From NCBI GenBank assembly GCA_964352775.1, contig CAYGTK010000207.1, positions 1-7,061 on the forward strand: 7,061 nucleotides of DNA. The letters are read 5' to 3'. A model generated the notes under the pieces. That model saw nothing but the letters and a program-made list of their open reading frames with translations. It made no database searches and was not told where the DNA came from. The stretch is from CAYGTK01 sp964352775 (GTDB lineage: Bacteria > Bacteroidota > Bacteroidia > Chitinophagales > CAIOSU01). Shown piece by piece: positions 1-6,374 of this stretch; within the stretch, counting starts at the first letter, position 1; every line of letters begins with the position of its first letter. A program made the translations under genes and the position numbers.

Positions 1-609
1 ATCACCAGCTGACTCACCATCTATATCCATTCCAGCTTGTAACCAAGCGGTTCCATCCCAATCATATATCCTTACGTGGCCGGAATTACTGCCATTGCCA
101 TCGTTCCCTCGGCCTCCTATAGCTAAACGATCTCCATTAGCCGATAAACTTAAAGAAGTGCCCGAAATATCATCAGCGGCCTCCCCGTCAATATCCATTC
201 CAGCCTGTAGCCATGCGGTTCCACCCCAGTCGTATACTCTTACGTGACCAGCAAAATTGCCACTATCGTCGTTATTTGGCGCACCAATAGCCACGCGATT
301 GCCATTTGCCGATAAACTTACCGAAAAGCCTGAAAAATCCTCTGTTGCTTCCCCGTCTATATCCATACCTACTTGTACCCATGCACTACCGTCCCAATCG
401 TATATACGTACGTGACCAGCATTGTTGCTAGCACCATCGTTAGCTATTGCACCTATGGCTATACGACTCCCATCAGCCGATAAACTTACTGAACGACCCA
501 ATTGATCACCGGTTGCTTCTCCGTTTATATTTAAGCCTAGTTGGGTTGTTTGACTATTAGCCAATTGAAGAGTAAAAAGAAGAATGATAAAGCCCGTAAT
601 TGCTCTCAT
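1..609 (-). CDS. Secreted FG-GAP-repeat (beta-propeller-like) protein, N-terminal part
   Basis: The reading frame is open from the ATG at 609 to the window edge, giving 203 residues with the C-terminus missing. Residues 1-20 look like a Sec signal peptide: a basic start (MRAITG), a hydrophobic core (FIILLFTLQL) and an ANS-Q cleavage site. The rest is a tandem repeat with an exact period of 56 residues: the GEA/GES motif falls at residues 30, 86, 142 and 198. Each unit has an SLSADG/SLSANG...AIG strand followed by GHVRVYDW and a W-x-Q-x-G turn. This is the pattern of the FG-GAP_2 family, whose repeats form blades of an integrin-alpha-like propeller. In Bacteroidota such proteins usually end in a T9SS sorting domain, which would lie outside the window. 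I infer a surface or extracellular binding or adhesion role. A one-mismatch -7 box (TACTTTAG, minus strand, 636-643) lies upstream, but no convincing -33 box is seen. Confidence 0.85.
   Translation of the reverse strand, partial: MRAITGFIILLFTLQLANSQTTQLGLNINGEATGDQLGRSVSLSADGSRIAIGAIANDGASNNAGHVRIYDWDGSAWVQVGMDIDGEATEDFSGFSVSLSANGNRVAIGAPNNDDSGNFAGHVRVYDWGGTAWLQAGMDIDGEAADDISGTSLSLSANGDRLAIGGRGNDGNGSNSGHVRIYDWDGTAWLQAGMDIDGESAGD
23..534 (-). repeat. 168-bp in-frame tandem repeat (three full units)
   Basis: On the plus strand the landmark ATATCCAT (coding Met-Asp-Ile in reverse) begins at 23, 191 and 359, and its diverged form ATATTTAA begins at 527. Every step is exactly 168 bases, or 56 codons. 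Units differ at many third positions and in the variable loop after AIG, but there are no length differences between them. That fits an array of structural blades kept in register by selection. The array continues past the left edge. Confidence 0.85.
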
Positions 610-747
610 AGCCCGTTGGTGTGTTTAATACACCGCTAAAGTAGATTAGGGCTTCTTATTATTAGCAGGCCCTCCAAGCTATTTAAAATAATTATCACCC
701 GTTTTATTACATGATTTTTATGGAGAAAGAAAGGTGTTTATTAGACC

Positions 748-770
748 AAATCCTTAACTACAAAGGATTT
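748..770. other. Perfect 8-bp inverted repeat of unknown role
   Basis: AAATCCTT (748-755) and AAGGATTT (763-770) pair perfectly around a 7-base loop. Neither strand shows a run of T directly after it, so it is not a standard intrinsic terminator. It lies about 140 bases upstream of the FG-GAP start, too far for a simple operator. Confidence 0.35.
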
Positions 771-845
771 AGGCGGGAAACATCACGTTGTTAAATTACA
801 GGTTACTCAGGTGCATAACACTATATGAATGGCGATATAAAAGTA

Positions 846-875
846 AGCCCCCTGACATTTTGGTTTAAGGGGATT
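846..875 (-). terminator. Degenerate terminator-like hairpin after the C-terminal relic
   Basis: Read on the minus strand, CCCCT (868-872) pairs with AGGGG (849-853), extended by one T-G wobble, around a 14-base loop. It is followed by CTTACTTTTATA, an interrupted T-rich stretch. It sits about 28 bases after the stop of the relic at 903. The plus-strand word AAGCCCCCT is shared with the strong aconitase terminator at 1047, but here the second arm has drifted. I read it as a decayed terminator of a lost gene; a weak working terminator is also possible. Confidence 0.4.
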
Positions 876-902
876 GTAAATTGTATTCTAGTATATAAGC
901 GC

Positions 903-995
903 TTACTCCACTATTACCAATCTATCCGTAGCAATTTTTGCTCCATCTATTGATATAATGTTTCAACAAGTTATGGCTGCCAAATCATGATAGGA
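903..995 (-). pseudogene. Relic of a T9SS-type C-terminal sorting tail
   Basis: A short minus-strand frame ends at the TAA at 903-905 and reads NIISIDGAKIATDRLVIVE. This matches the shape of the last strands of a T9SS type A sorting domain: a hydrophobic strand, a G/K turn, then R/K-L-x-V-x at the very end. Continuing upstream in the same frame, DLAA appears (975-986), matching the 'DLAAGTY' region that precedes this strand in such tails. It is separated from the strand by a disrupted stretch and a stop (TGA, 963-965). A second stop lies at 996-998. There is no start codon and no upstream coding sequence, so it cannot be a working gene. The family assignment is pattern recognition over about 25 residues and could be chance. 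Confidence 0.4.
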
Positions 996-1042
996 TTACA
1001 AATTCAGTTTGTTTGATTAGGTTGGTCCATGCTGCTTTACAC

Positions 1043-1076
1043 AAAAAAGCCCCCTAACCAATAGGCTAGGGGGCTT
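1043..1076 (-). terminator. Intrinsic terminator of the aconitase gene
   Basis: AAGCCCCCTA (1047-1056) and TAGGGGGCTT (1067-1076) form a perfect 10-bp GC-rich stem with a 10-base loop. Read on the minus strand, the stem is followed directly by a run of six T (complement of 1043-1048, partly inside the stem). It starts 27 bases after the aconitase stop codon, which fits termination of the leftward transcript. Confidence 0.9.
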
Positions 1077-1103
1077 GCTTATTATAGGTGAAGCACTCGC
1101 TTC

Positions 1104-3374
1104 TTAGTTCGCGGCTTGTTGCTTGCGAATTAGGTTCAATGCGCTACCTGCTTTAAACCACTCTATTTGCTGTGCATTGTAAGTGTGATTTACGGTTATT
1201 ACATCTTTGCTTCCATCGGCGTGGGCAAACTCTAGGTTTAACTGCTTGCCTGGGGCAAATTGGTCAAGATCTAAGAAGCTGATGGTGTCGTCTTCCTGTA
1301 CTTTGTCGTAATCCGACTCCGTTGCGAAAGTCAATCCTAACATTCCTTGCTTCTTCAAGTTAGTCTCGTGTATACGAGCAAATGATTTCACCAATACCAC
1401 ACGCACACCCAAGTGGCGCGGCTGCATAGCTGCATGCTCGCGCGATGATCCTTCCCCGTAGTTGTGGTCGCCCACTACTATGGTTGGTACACCTGCTGCT
1501 TTATAAGCACGAGCTACACCTGGTACAGTTCCGTACGACTGGTCTAGTTGATTGTTCACCTTATCAGTAGCCTTACCGAAAGCGTTTACCGCTCCCGTTA
1601 GGGTGTTGTTTGATATGTTATCGAGGTGACCACGGTAACGTAACCATGGGCCTGCCATACTAATATGGTCAGTAGTACATTTACCGAAAGCTTTTATCAA
1701 TAGCTTCATGCCCGTAATATTCTTACCATCCCAAGGTTGGAAAGGAGTTAACAACTGTAGGCGCTCGCTATCGTCTTTCACTTCTACGCTAATTCCACTA
1801 CCATCTGCTGCTGGAGCTTGGAAACCTGCATCTTCTACATCAAAACCTTTTGGTGGCATTTCCAAACCGTGTGGTTCGTCTAGTTTTACCTGCTCCCCTT
1901 TTTCGTTGGTCAAAGTATCCGTTAATGGATTGAAACCCAAGTCGCCCGCAATAGCGAAAGCCGTTACTATTTCTGGCGAAGCCACAAAGGAGTGGGTGTT
2001 AGGGTTACCATCGTTACGCTTAGCGAAGTTACGGTTGAACGAAGTGATGATGGAGTTCTTCTTATTAGGGTCGTTAGTATGACGCGCCCACTGACCAATA
2101 CACGGTCCACAAGCATTAGCCAATACCACACCACCAATATGGTCGAAGGTATCTAAGATGCCATCGCGCTCAGCAGTAAAACGTACCATTTCCGAACCTG
2201 GAGTAATGGTGAATTCTGCTTTTGCTTTCAAGTTCTTATCTACCGCTTGCTGTGCTAGCGATGCTGCACGGGTAAGATCTTCGTAGCTACTGTTGGTACA
2301 GCTACCTATTAAACCTACTTCTAGTTTTTGAGGCCATCCTTCTTCTTTCACCTTAGCGGCAAACTGAGAGATAGGAGTTGCCAAGTCTGGCGTAAATGGT
2401 CCGTTTACATACGGCTCTAATTCACTCAAGTTGATCTCTATCAACTCATCGTAGTATTGCTCAGGGTTGGCGTATACTTCATCGTCGCTACGCAAGTGCT
2501 CTTTAACAGCATCAGCTAGTTCAGCTACTTCAGCACGATCGGTACCACGAAGGTACTCGGCCATTTTTTCATCGTAAGCAAAGGTAGAGGTAGTTGCACC
2601 TATCTCTGCACCCATGTTGCAAATAGTTCCTTTACCAGTACACGACATACTTTCAGCACCTTCGCCAAAGTATTCCACAATAGCACCAGTACCACCCTTA
2701 ACGGTAAGTATACCAGCTACTTTAAGTATAACGTCTTTAGCCGCTGTCCAGCCGCTAAGTTTTCCTGTTAATTTGATACCTATCAACTTAGGGAATTTCA
2801 GTTCCCAAGGCATTCCTGCCATCACGTCAACCGCATCGGCACCACCTACTCCAATAGCTACCATACCCAATCCACCTGCATTAACAGTGTGTGAGTCAGT
2901 ACCTATCATCATAGCACCTGGAAAGGCGTAATTCTCTAACACCACTTGGTGAATAATACCTGCACCTGGTTTCCAGAAACCGATACCGTACTTGTTACTT
3001 ACTGTGCTTAGAAAGTTGAATACCTCATTGTTCTTCAACTTCGCTTCTGCCAAGTCTTCATCAGCCCCTAGTTTGGCTTGAATAAGGTGATCGCAATGCA
3101 CCGTACTAGGTACAGCTGCTTGCTTTTTGCCTGCTTGCATAAACTGCAATAAGGCCATTTGTGCAGTTGCATCTTGCATAGCAACACGGTCGGGCGCAAA
3201 ATCAACATAGCTTTTGCTACGCTCATACGGCTCGCTTGGTAAACCATCCCATAGGTGGGTGTATAATATTTTTTCAGCTTGTGTAAGTGGGCGACCAACT
3301 AATTCACGCGCTTGTTTTACGCGTTCGGGCATGCGCTCATACATTGCTTTTATCATCTCGATATCAAATGCCAT
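1104..3374 (-). CDS. acn: Aconitate hydratase (mitochondrial-form aconitase)
   Basis: This enzyme interconverts citrate and isocitrate through cis-aconitate in the TCA cycle, in the cytoplasm. It is complete at 756 residues and collinear with the mitochondrial form of aconitase rather than the longer AcnA/IRP or AcnB forms. The [4Fe-4S] ligands are Cys359 (GSCTNSSYEDL), Cys422 and Cys425 (ACGPCIGQW). Active-site positions known from pig aconitase are all present: Asp95-His96, His142, Asp160-Ser161-His162, Glu257, Arg448, Arg453, Arg581, and Ser643 and Arg645 in the swivelling domain 4 motif (GDHNYGEGSSREH). Domains 1-3 span roughly residues 1-500 and the swivel domain about 550-756. The ATG at 3374 (MAFDIEMIKAMYERM) fits family N-termini. 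A good -7 box upstream and a strong terminator downstream suggest a single-gene transcript. The gene has no TCA-cycle neighbours in the window. Confidence 0.98.
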   Translation of the reverse strand: MAFDIEMIKAMYERMPERVKQARELVGRPLTQAEKILYTHLWDGLPSEPYERSKSYVDFAPDRVAMQDATAQMALLQFMQAGKKQAAVPSTVHCDHLIQAKLGADEDLAEAKLKNNEVFNFLSTVSNKYGIGFWKPGAGIIHQVVLENYAFPGAMMIGTDSHTVNAGGLGMVAIGVGGADAVDVMAGMPWELKFPKLIGIKLTGKLSGWTAAKDVILKVAGILTVKGGTGAIVEYFGEGAESMSCTGKGTICNMGAEIGATTSTFAYDEKMAEYLRGTDRAEVAELADAVKEHLRSDDEVYANPEQYYDELIEINLSELEPYVNGPFTPDLATPISQFAAKVKEEGWPQKLEVGLIGSCTNSSYEDLTRAASLAQQAVDKNLKAKAEFTITPGSEMVRFTAERDGILDTFDHIGGVVLANACGPCIGQWARHTNDPNKKNSIITSFNRNFAKRNDGNPNTHSFVASPEIVTAFAIAGDLGFNPLTDTLTNEKGEQVKLDEPHGLEMPPKGFDVEDAGFQAPAADGSGISVEVKDDSERLQLLTPFQPWDGKNITGMKLLIKAFGKCTTDHISMAGPWLRYRGHLDNISNNTLTGAVNAFGKATDKVNNQLDQSYGTVPGVARAYKAAGVPTIVVGDHNYGEGSSREHAAMQPRHLGVRVVLVKSFARIHETNLKKQGMLGLTFATESDYDKVQEDDTISFLDLDQFAPGKQLNLEFAHADGSKDVITVNHTYNAQQIEWFKAGSALNLIRKQQAAN

Positions 3375-3407
3375 AGATGTGTTTTTTGAGGTTCAACATT
3401 GGTGCTG

Positions 3408-3415
3408 CAAAAATA
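3408..3415 (-). promoter_or_regulatory. Bacteroidota -7 promoter box for aconitase
   Basis: On the minus strand this reads TATTTTTG, a perfect match to TAnnTTTG. It lies 33 bases before the aconitase ATG, which would give a leader of about 25-30 bases. No clear -33 TTG is seen at the usual 17-23 base spacing; the region there reads CTTAATAC. The rest of the 138-bp gap between the two minus-strand genes (3375-3512) shows nothing else I recognise. Confidence 0.5.
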
Positions 3416-3512
3416 AGAAATAGCTTAGTATTAAGTAGATAGTTATTAGCGGGTTGAAATTTCATAGTATCCTACACAGTTCGGTCTAAAAGTTCGCCTA
3501 TAAAAAACCTTC

Positions 3513-4226
3513 CTAACTAGCTCTTATTAAGTCATTATTAAAAGCCCAAGTAAAGCGATGGTGTTCACACAACTGCCCCATGTGCACGAAGGGTTTAATG
3601 CCCAACTTATTACTATCCCAATGAAAAAAGCTATCAGAAAAAGCCATGGGGTTACTATTTGACACTCTGAATCTTATCTGTTCAACCAGTTTTCTAGTAA
3701 GTAGCGTACAACCTAAGCTGGGTGCAAAGTAAGGCCTCACTTTCCCATCAAAGTGCCGAATGCTATCATTTGGCCCCATCACTTTGTTGTTACAATGGCC
3801 TTGGTAATTAATAATACTACGCTGCACACCTAAGGTTTGCTCTTCTCCCCTTTTCAAAAAATAAGGAATGTTGAAATTGTCTTTCTTAAAACTGAGCATA
3901 AACTCTATAATATTAGGCGGCGGAAAGTTATCGCACTCTAAACTGAAGAAGTGGGTATAGCTGCCTTCCAAAAAATGGTTGCGCAACATATTCTGGCTTT
4001 CAGCAATAAAGTTGGGTGCGCGCTTTCCGGTTGGGTCTACCCTACCACAGCGAATGCCGTAGGTATCGCTAATGTGTTTGTCGTAGCCTGGGCGCTTGCT
4101 ATTGTCAACTAAGTAGATGTCGTAACTGGGGTAGCTCAGTTGGCGGATGTAAGATAACCACTCTTTTAAGATGTAGTCTTTCTTTTTACTAATGGGGGCC
4201 GCTAGTAATATGTAAGGTATTTTCAT
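3513..4226 (-). CDS. Putative GT-A-fold glycosyltransferase
   Basis: I take the ATG at 4226, giving 237 residues beginning MKIPYILLAAPISKKKDYI. The open frame extends 47 codons further, to an ATG at 4367, but that part is unlike the family and overlaps the oppositely directed desaturase promoter. The N-terminus looks like the nucleotide-sugar-binding half of a GT-A enzyme: a beta strand, then IYLVDNS (residues 37-43). ECDN (97-100) after a hydrophobic strand (HFFSL) sits where the metal-binding DxD motif is expected. GCTLLTRKL (172-180), SDSFFHWD (197-204) and the histidines at 222-223 match the C-terminal acceptor and metal-ligand region of many GT2-like enzymes. It has no signal peptide or membrane helix, so it is probably cytoplasmic. 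Acceptor and sugar are unknown. No other glycan gene is near, so context does not help. Confidence 0.6.
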   Translation of the reverse strand: MKIPYILLAAPISKKKDYILKEWLSYIRQLSYPSYDIYLVDNSKRPGYDKHISDTYGIRCGRVDPTGKRAPNFIAESQNMLRNHFLEGSYTHFFSLECDNFPPPNIIEFMLSFKKDNFNIPYFLKRGEEQTLGVQRSIINYQGHCNNKVMGPNDSIRHFDGKVRPYFAPSLGCTLLTRKLVEQIRFRVSNSNPMAFSDSFFHWDSNKLGIKPFVHMGQLCEHHRFTWAFNNDLIRAS

Positions 4227-4324
4227 ACCCCGATAATGCCTGTTTAATGGGGCTTGAAGTAAGATATCAGGTCTTTCCACAATAAGCTTTACACTAATTG
4301 ACAACTTAGTAACTCTTCGAGCGT

Positions 4325-4332
4325 TATATTTG
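4325..4332 (+). promoter_or_regulatory. Bacteroidota -7 promoter box for the desaturase
   Basis: TATATTTG is a perfect TAnnTTTG match on the plus strand. A TTG at 4298-4300 (in TTGACAAC) lies 24 bases upstream, slightly longer than the usual 17-23. Initiation just downstream would leave a leader of about 100 bases before the desaturase ATG at 4440, the longest leader suggested in the window. Confidence 0.5.
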
Positions 4333-4337
4333 CAGTA

Positions 4338-4378
4338 GCTTAAAGCAGAAGCGCTTAGAACGCTCATTCTTAAAGCTT
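4338..4378. promoter_or_regulatory. Cluster of AAGC/GCTT palindromes, possible operator
   Basis: Three dyads lie in 41 bases right after the desaturase -7 box: GCTTAAAGC (4338-4346), AAGCGCTT (4349-4356) and the overlapping CTTAAAG / AAGCTT (4369-4378). CTTAAAGC recurs exactly 30 bases apart (4339 and 4369), close to three helical turns. The placement over the predicted start and early leader would suit repressor binding or a structured leader. This is inference; no known regulator site is recognised. Confidence 0.3.
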
Positions 4379-4439
4379 CGCAATTTACGTTAGAACTATA
4401 TTGTTCGCCTTATTTCTTCTCTCTCCACATAGTTCTTTC

Positions 4440-5207
4440 ATGCTGAATTTGTCAGATACCACTTCTCTTATTATTATTCTCAGTGTAGTTGTTGCTCACT
4501 GGTATTTATCGCTTTTTTTTCAGTCCTTTTTCCAGCATCGCTATGCATCGCATTCGCAATTCACCATGAGTTATAAGGCCGAGCGGATTTTCTTTATTTT
4601 GAGCTACCTATTCCAAGGCAGTTCGTACTTAAGCCCAAGGGCTTACGGCATTATGCACCGCTTGCACCATGCCCATACAGATACACCTGAAGACCCACAT
4701 TCGCCTCAGCACAGCACGGGTTTAATGGGAATGATGTGGCATACTAAGAACAGTTACAACGCCATTTTCAATCGCCGTGAAACACACGATGAAAAATACA
4801 GCAAGGGCCTACCTGAATGGGATAGCTTAGATAAAATGGCCCATAAACCTCTTTCGCGCATCATGTGGATCAGCTTTTATGTAGGTTTCTATGTACTCTT
4901 TGCTACGCAATGGTGGATGTTCCTATTACTACCTATCCATATTTTGAACGGACCTATACATGGGGCTATCGTGAATTATTTTGCTCACAAATTTGGCTAC
5001 CGAAATTTTAAGGTGAACAACACCAGCACCAACTTAATGATGTGGGATGTGATAATGCTAGGCGAAGGCTTGCACAACAATCATCATAAGTATCCATCAA
5101 GTGCCAACTTTGCCAATAAATGGTATGAATTTGACCCTCTTTACCCTGTAATAATGGTACTTAGCAAGTTCGGGGTTATTAAGATGGCTACAGTTAAGGC
5201 TAACTAA
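4440..5207 (+). CDS. Membrane fatty acid (acyl-CoA/acyl-lipid) desaturase
   Basis: This membrane di-iron enzyme introduces a double bond into fatty acyl chains, most likely delta-9 type, and helps set membrane fluidity. The three histidine boxes are visible: HRYASH (residues 33-38), HRLHH (73-77) and HNNHH (212-216). A fourth conserved segment, H174 to NYFAH (179-183), matches the extra metal ligand region of this family. Hydrophobic spans lie near residues 8-30, 48-64 and 142-170. At 255 residues it has the size of the compact Bacteroidota enzymes, with no fused cytochrome b5 or ferredoxin domain, so electrons must come from elsewhere. I chose the ATG at 4440; the frame could also open at a TTG at 4401, adding 13 residues unlike the family start. 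No hairpin terminator follows. Confidence 0.93.
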   Translation: MLNLSDTTSLIIILSVVVAHWYLSLFFQSFFQHRYASHSQFTMSYKAERIFFILSYLFQGSSYLSPRAYGIMHRLHHAHTDTPEDPHSPQHSTGLMGMMWHTKNSYNAIFNRRETHDEKYSKGLPEWDSLDKMAHKPLSRIMWISFYVGFYVLFATQWWMFLLLPIHILNGPIHGAIVNYFAHKFGYRNFKVNNTSTNLMMWDVIMLGEGLHNNHHKYPSSANFANKWYEFDPLYPVIMVLSKFGVIKMATVKAN

Positions 5208-5236
5208 TAGTCGTTATTTGTTTAGATAAAGCTATG

Positions 5237-5266
5237 TTGAGAAAGTGGCAAATTAGCCTATCTTTC
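5237..5266 (+). promoter_or_regulatory. Promoter for the DinB-family gene, abutting its start
   Basis: TTG (5237-5239), a 19-base spacer and TATCTTTC (5259-5266, one mismatch to TAnnTTTG) form a well-spaced Bacteroidota promoter. The -7 box ends four bases before the ATG at 5271, so transcription would begin at or next to the start codon and the mRNA would be leaderless or nearly so. Confidence 0.45.
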
Positions 5267-5270
5267 TACC

Positions 5271-5723
5271 ATGCTTAAGCAAGTACTTACCCAATTACTC
5301 AGCAGAGAACTAGATAAGCTAGAGCAAAAGCTACTCGCCTACCCAAACGAGGCAGATATGTGGGTAAGAACGGATAAGGTAGATAACCCTGGCGGGAATT
5401 TAGCGCTTCACTTACTGGGTAATGTAGATCACTTTATTGGGCATGCCTTGGGCAATACAGGTTATGTGCGCAATCGCGATTGGGAGTTTACAGATACCAA
5501 TGTGCCACGAGAGAAGTTGATAGAAGCTTTACACGAGACCAAAGCCATGATAAACAGGGTATTACCCCAGCTTACTGAAGAACAGCTACAAGCCAACTAT
5601 CCCTTCCCGAAGGTGAATACGGAACAATATACCACGGCTATGTTCTTAACGCATACCGTTTCGCATTTCAGTTATCACTTAGGGCAAATTGACTATCACC
5701 GACGTTTGTTAGCTAATAAATAG
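5271..5723 (+). CDS. DinB-family (DUF1572-like) metal-binding four-helix protein
   Basis: The protein has 150 residues and is mostly helical, in the layout of the DinB/YfiT superfamily. The likely metal-binding histidine triad is His47 (NLALHLLGN, helix 2) with His132 and His136 (THTVSHFSYHLGQ, helix 4); His54 and His128 are nearby extra candidates. LLGNVDHFIGH and the C-terminal HLGQIDYHRR are typical of the group. Family members include thiol-dependent transferases and many proteins of unknown function; the name comes from a Bacillus DNA-damage-inducible gene and does not imply a polymerase. It is probably cytoplasmic, with no signal peptide. It sits 63 bases after the desaturase with its own likely promoter. 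The exact substrate cannot be told. Confidence 0.85.
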   Translation: MLKQVLTQLLSRELDKLEQKLLAYPNEADMWVRTDKVDNPGGNLALHLLGNVDHFIGHALGNTGYVRNRDWEFTDTNVPREKLIEALHETKAMINRVLPQLTEEQLQANYPFPKVNTEQYTTAMFLTHTVSHFSYHLGQIDYHRRLLANK

Positions 5724-5779
5724 CCTAGCCCCTACTACTCTGCTCGCCACTTATTATTTTAGCGGCAAATGAGCGTTGT

Positions 5780-6367
5780 ATGAATTTCAACACCACCGAA
5801 CTTAATGAATTGATACGCACGCGCCGAAGTGTGTGGCCCAAGCAATTTGCCCCTGGCGAGCAAGTAGAAGATGCTATTATAGAGCAGCTGCTAGAGAATG
5901 CTAACTGGGCACCTAATCATGGCCTGACCGAACCTTGGCGATTTACCGTATTTGCGGGCGATGGCCTACAAACTTTTGCCGACTGGCAATCGGCCTTATA
6001 TAAAAAACACAAGGAAGGTGAGGCTTTTAGAGAAGATAAATATCTGAAAATGCAGAAAAACCCTCTGCTAGCTTCGCACATTATTTCTATTGGGATGAAG
6101 CGTTGCGAAACGGGCAAAATACCCGAGATAGAAGAAGTGATGGCTACCGCCTGTGCCGTTCAAAATATGTATCTTACCGCCCATGCTTATGGCATAGGCT
6201 GCTACTGGACTACAGGTGGAGTTACCTTTATTGACGAGGCTAAAGAATTCCTCGGATTAGGGGCTGACGACAAGCTTTTGGGCTTTCTATACGTTGGACA
6301 AATAGCTAAACCCACACCACTGGGCCGCCGAAAGTCGATAAGTGAAAAAGTGAACTGGATAAAATAA
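5780..6367 (+). CDS. Nitroreductase-family FMN oxidoreductase (YdjA-like)
   Basis: This 195-residue protein has the small single-domain nitroreductase fold, which binds FMN as a homodimer and uses NAD(P)H to reduce nitro compounds, quinones or related substrates. The N-terminal flavin-phosphate motif RTRRS is at residues 13-17. WAPNHGLTEPWRF (43-55) matches the YdjA-like 'APDHKSMQPW' segment. The central helix running through ACAVQNMYLTAHAYGIGCYW (124-143), GGVTF (146-150) and the closing GFLYVGQ (168-174) are all characteristic. It is cytoplasmic. The physiological substrate is unknown, as for most of the family. It is 56 bases after the DinB gene; a weak -7-like TATTTTAG (5755-5762) could start transcription here. 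It is followed after 7 bases by the lipoprotein gene, so it probably leads an operon. Confidence 0.92.
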   Translation: MNFNTTELNELIRTRRSVWPKQFAPGEQVEDAIIEQLLENANWAPNHGLTEPWRFTVFAGDGLQTFADWQSALYKKHKEGEAFREDKYLKMQKNPLLASHIISIGMKRCETGKIPEIEEVMATACAVQNMYLTAHAYGIGCYWTTGGVTFIDEAKEFLGLGADDKLLGFLYVGQIAKPTPLGRRKSISEKVNWIK

Positions 6368-6374
6368 CCTACGA

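Larger units (their letters stand above)
610..1103. other. 494-bp stretch with no intact gene
   Basis: No convincing gene lies between the FG-GAP gene start and the aconitase stop. From left to right it holds the FG-GAP 5' leader and weak promoter (610-643), an 8-bp perfect hairpin of unknown role (748-770), a decayed terminator-like hairpin (846-875), a minus-strand relic of a protein C-terminus (903-995) and the aconitase terminator (1043-1076). The plus strand has only short frames of 27 and 42 codons (711 and 825) with no recognisable features. The length is unusual for this gene-dense window, and the relic suggests it is the scar of a lost gene. Confidence 0.6.
4227..4439. promoter_or_regulatory. 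Divergent promoter region between glycosyltransferase and desaturase
   Basis: This 213-bp region separates two genes transcribed away from each other. It carries the plus-strand -7 box (4325-4332) and a cluster of AAGC/GCTT palindromes (4338-4378). Next to the glycosyltransferase start, CCCC (4228-4231) and GGGG (4249-4252), with an adjoining AT/AT pair, could form a small hairpin just upstream of its ATG. No minus-strand -7 box with a good match was found for the glycosyltransferase. Confidence 0.5.

Noticed and set aside
23..534. Evenly spaced repeats considered as a CRISPR array
   Set aside because: The 168-bp units are continuous coding sequence translating to FG-GAP blades, with no short identical repeats separated by unique spacers.
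618..634. GGTGT-N7-ACACC dyad just upstream of the FG-GAP start
   Set aside because: Only 5-bp arms; a dyad this short is expected by chance, and the promoter beside it is weak.
711..794. Plus-strand 27-codon frame starting at an ATG at 711
   Set aside because: Too short, with no coding signature, no ribosome binding site and no partner gene.
825..953. Plus-strand 42-codon frame beginning MNGDIKVSPLTFWF
   Set aside because: No recognisable domain or promoter, and it overlaps the decayed hairpin and the T9SS-like relic on the other strand; likely a chance frame.
1708..2931. Plus-strand open frames opposite the aconitase gene (1708-2082 and 2614-2931)
   Set aside because: They lie wholly within a strongly conserved gene on the other strand, and their translations show no family features.
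4227..4367. N-terminal 47-residue extension of the glycosyltransferase
   Set aside because: The sequence does not look like the start of a GT-A domain and overlaps a perfect -7 box for the opposite gene; MKIPYILLAAP is the natural start.
4401..4439. TTG start adding 13 residues to the desaturase
   Set aside because: The ATG at 4440 fits the usual short N-terminus before the first membrane helix; the extra residues add nothing recognisable.
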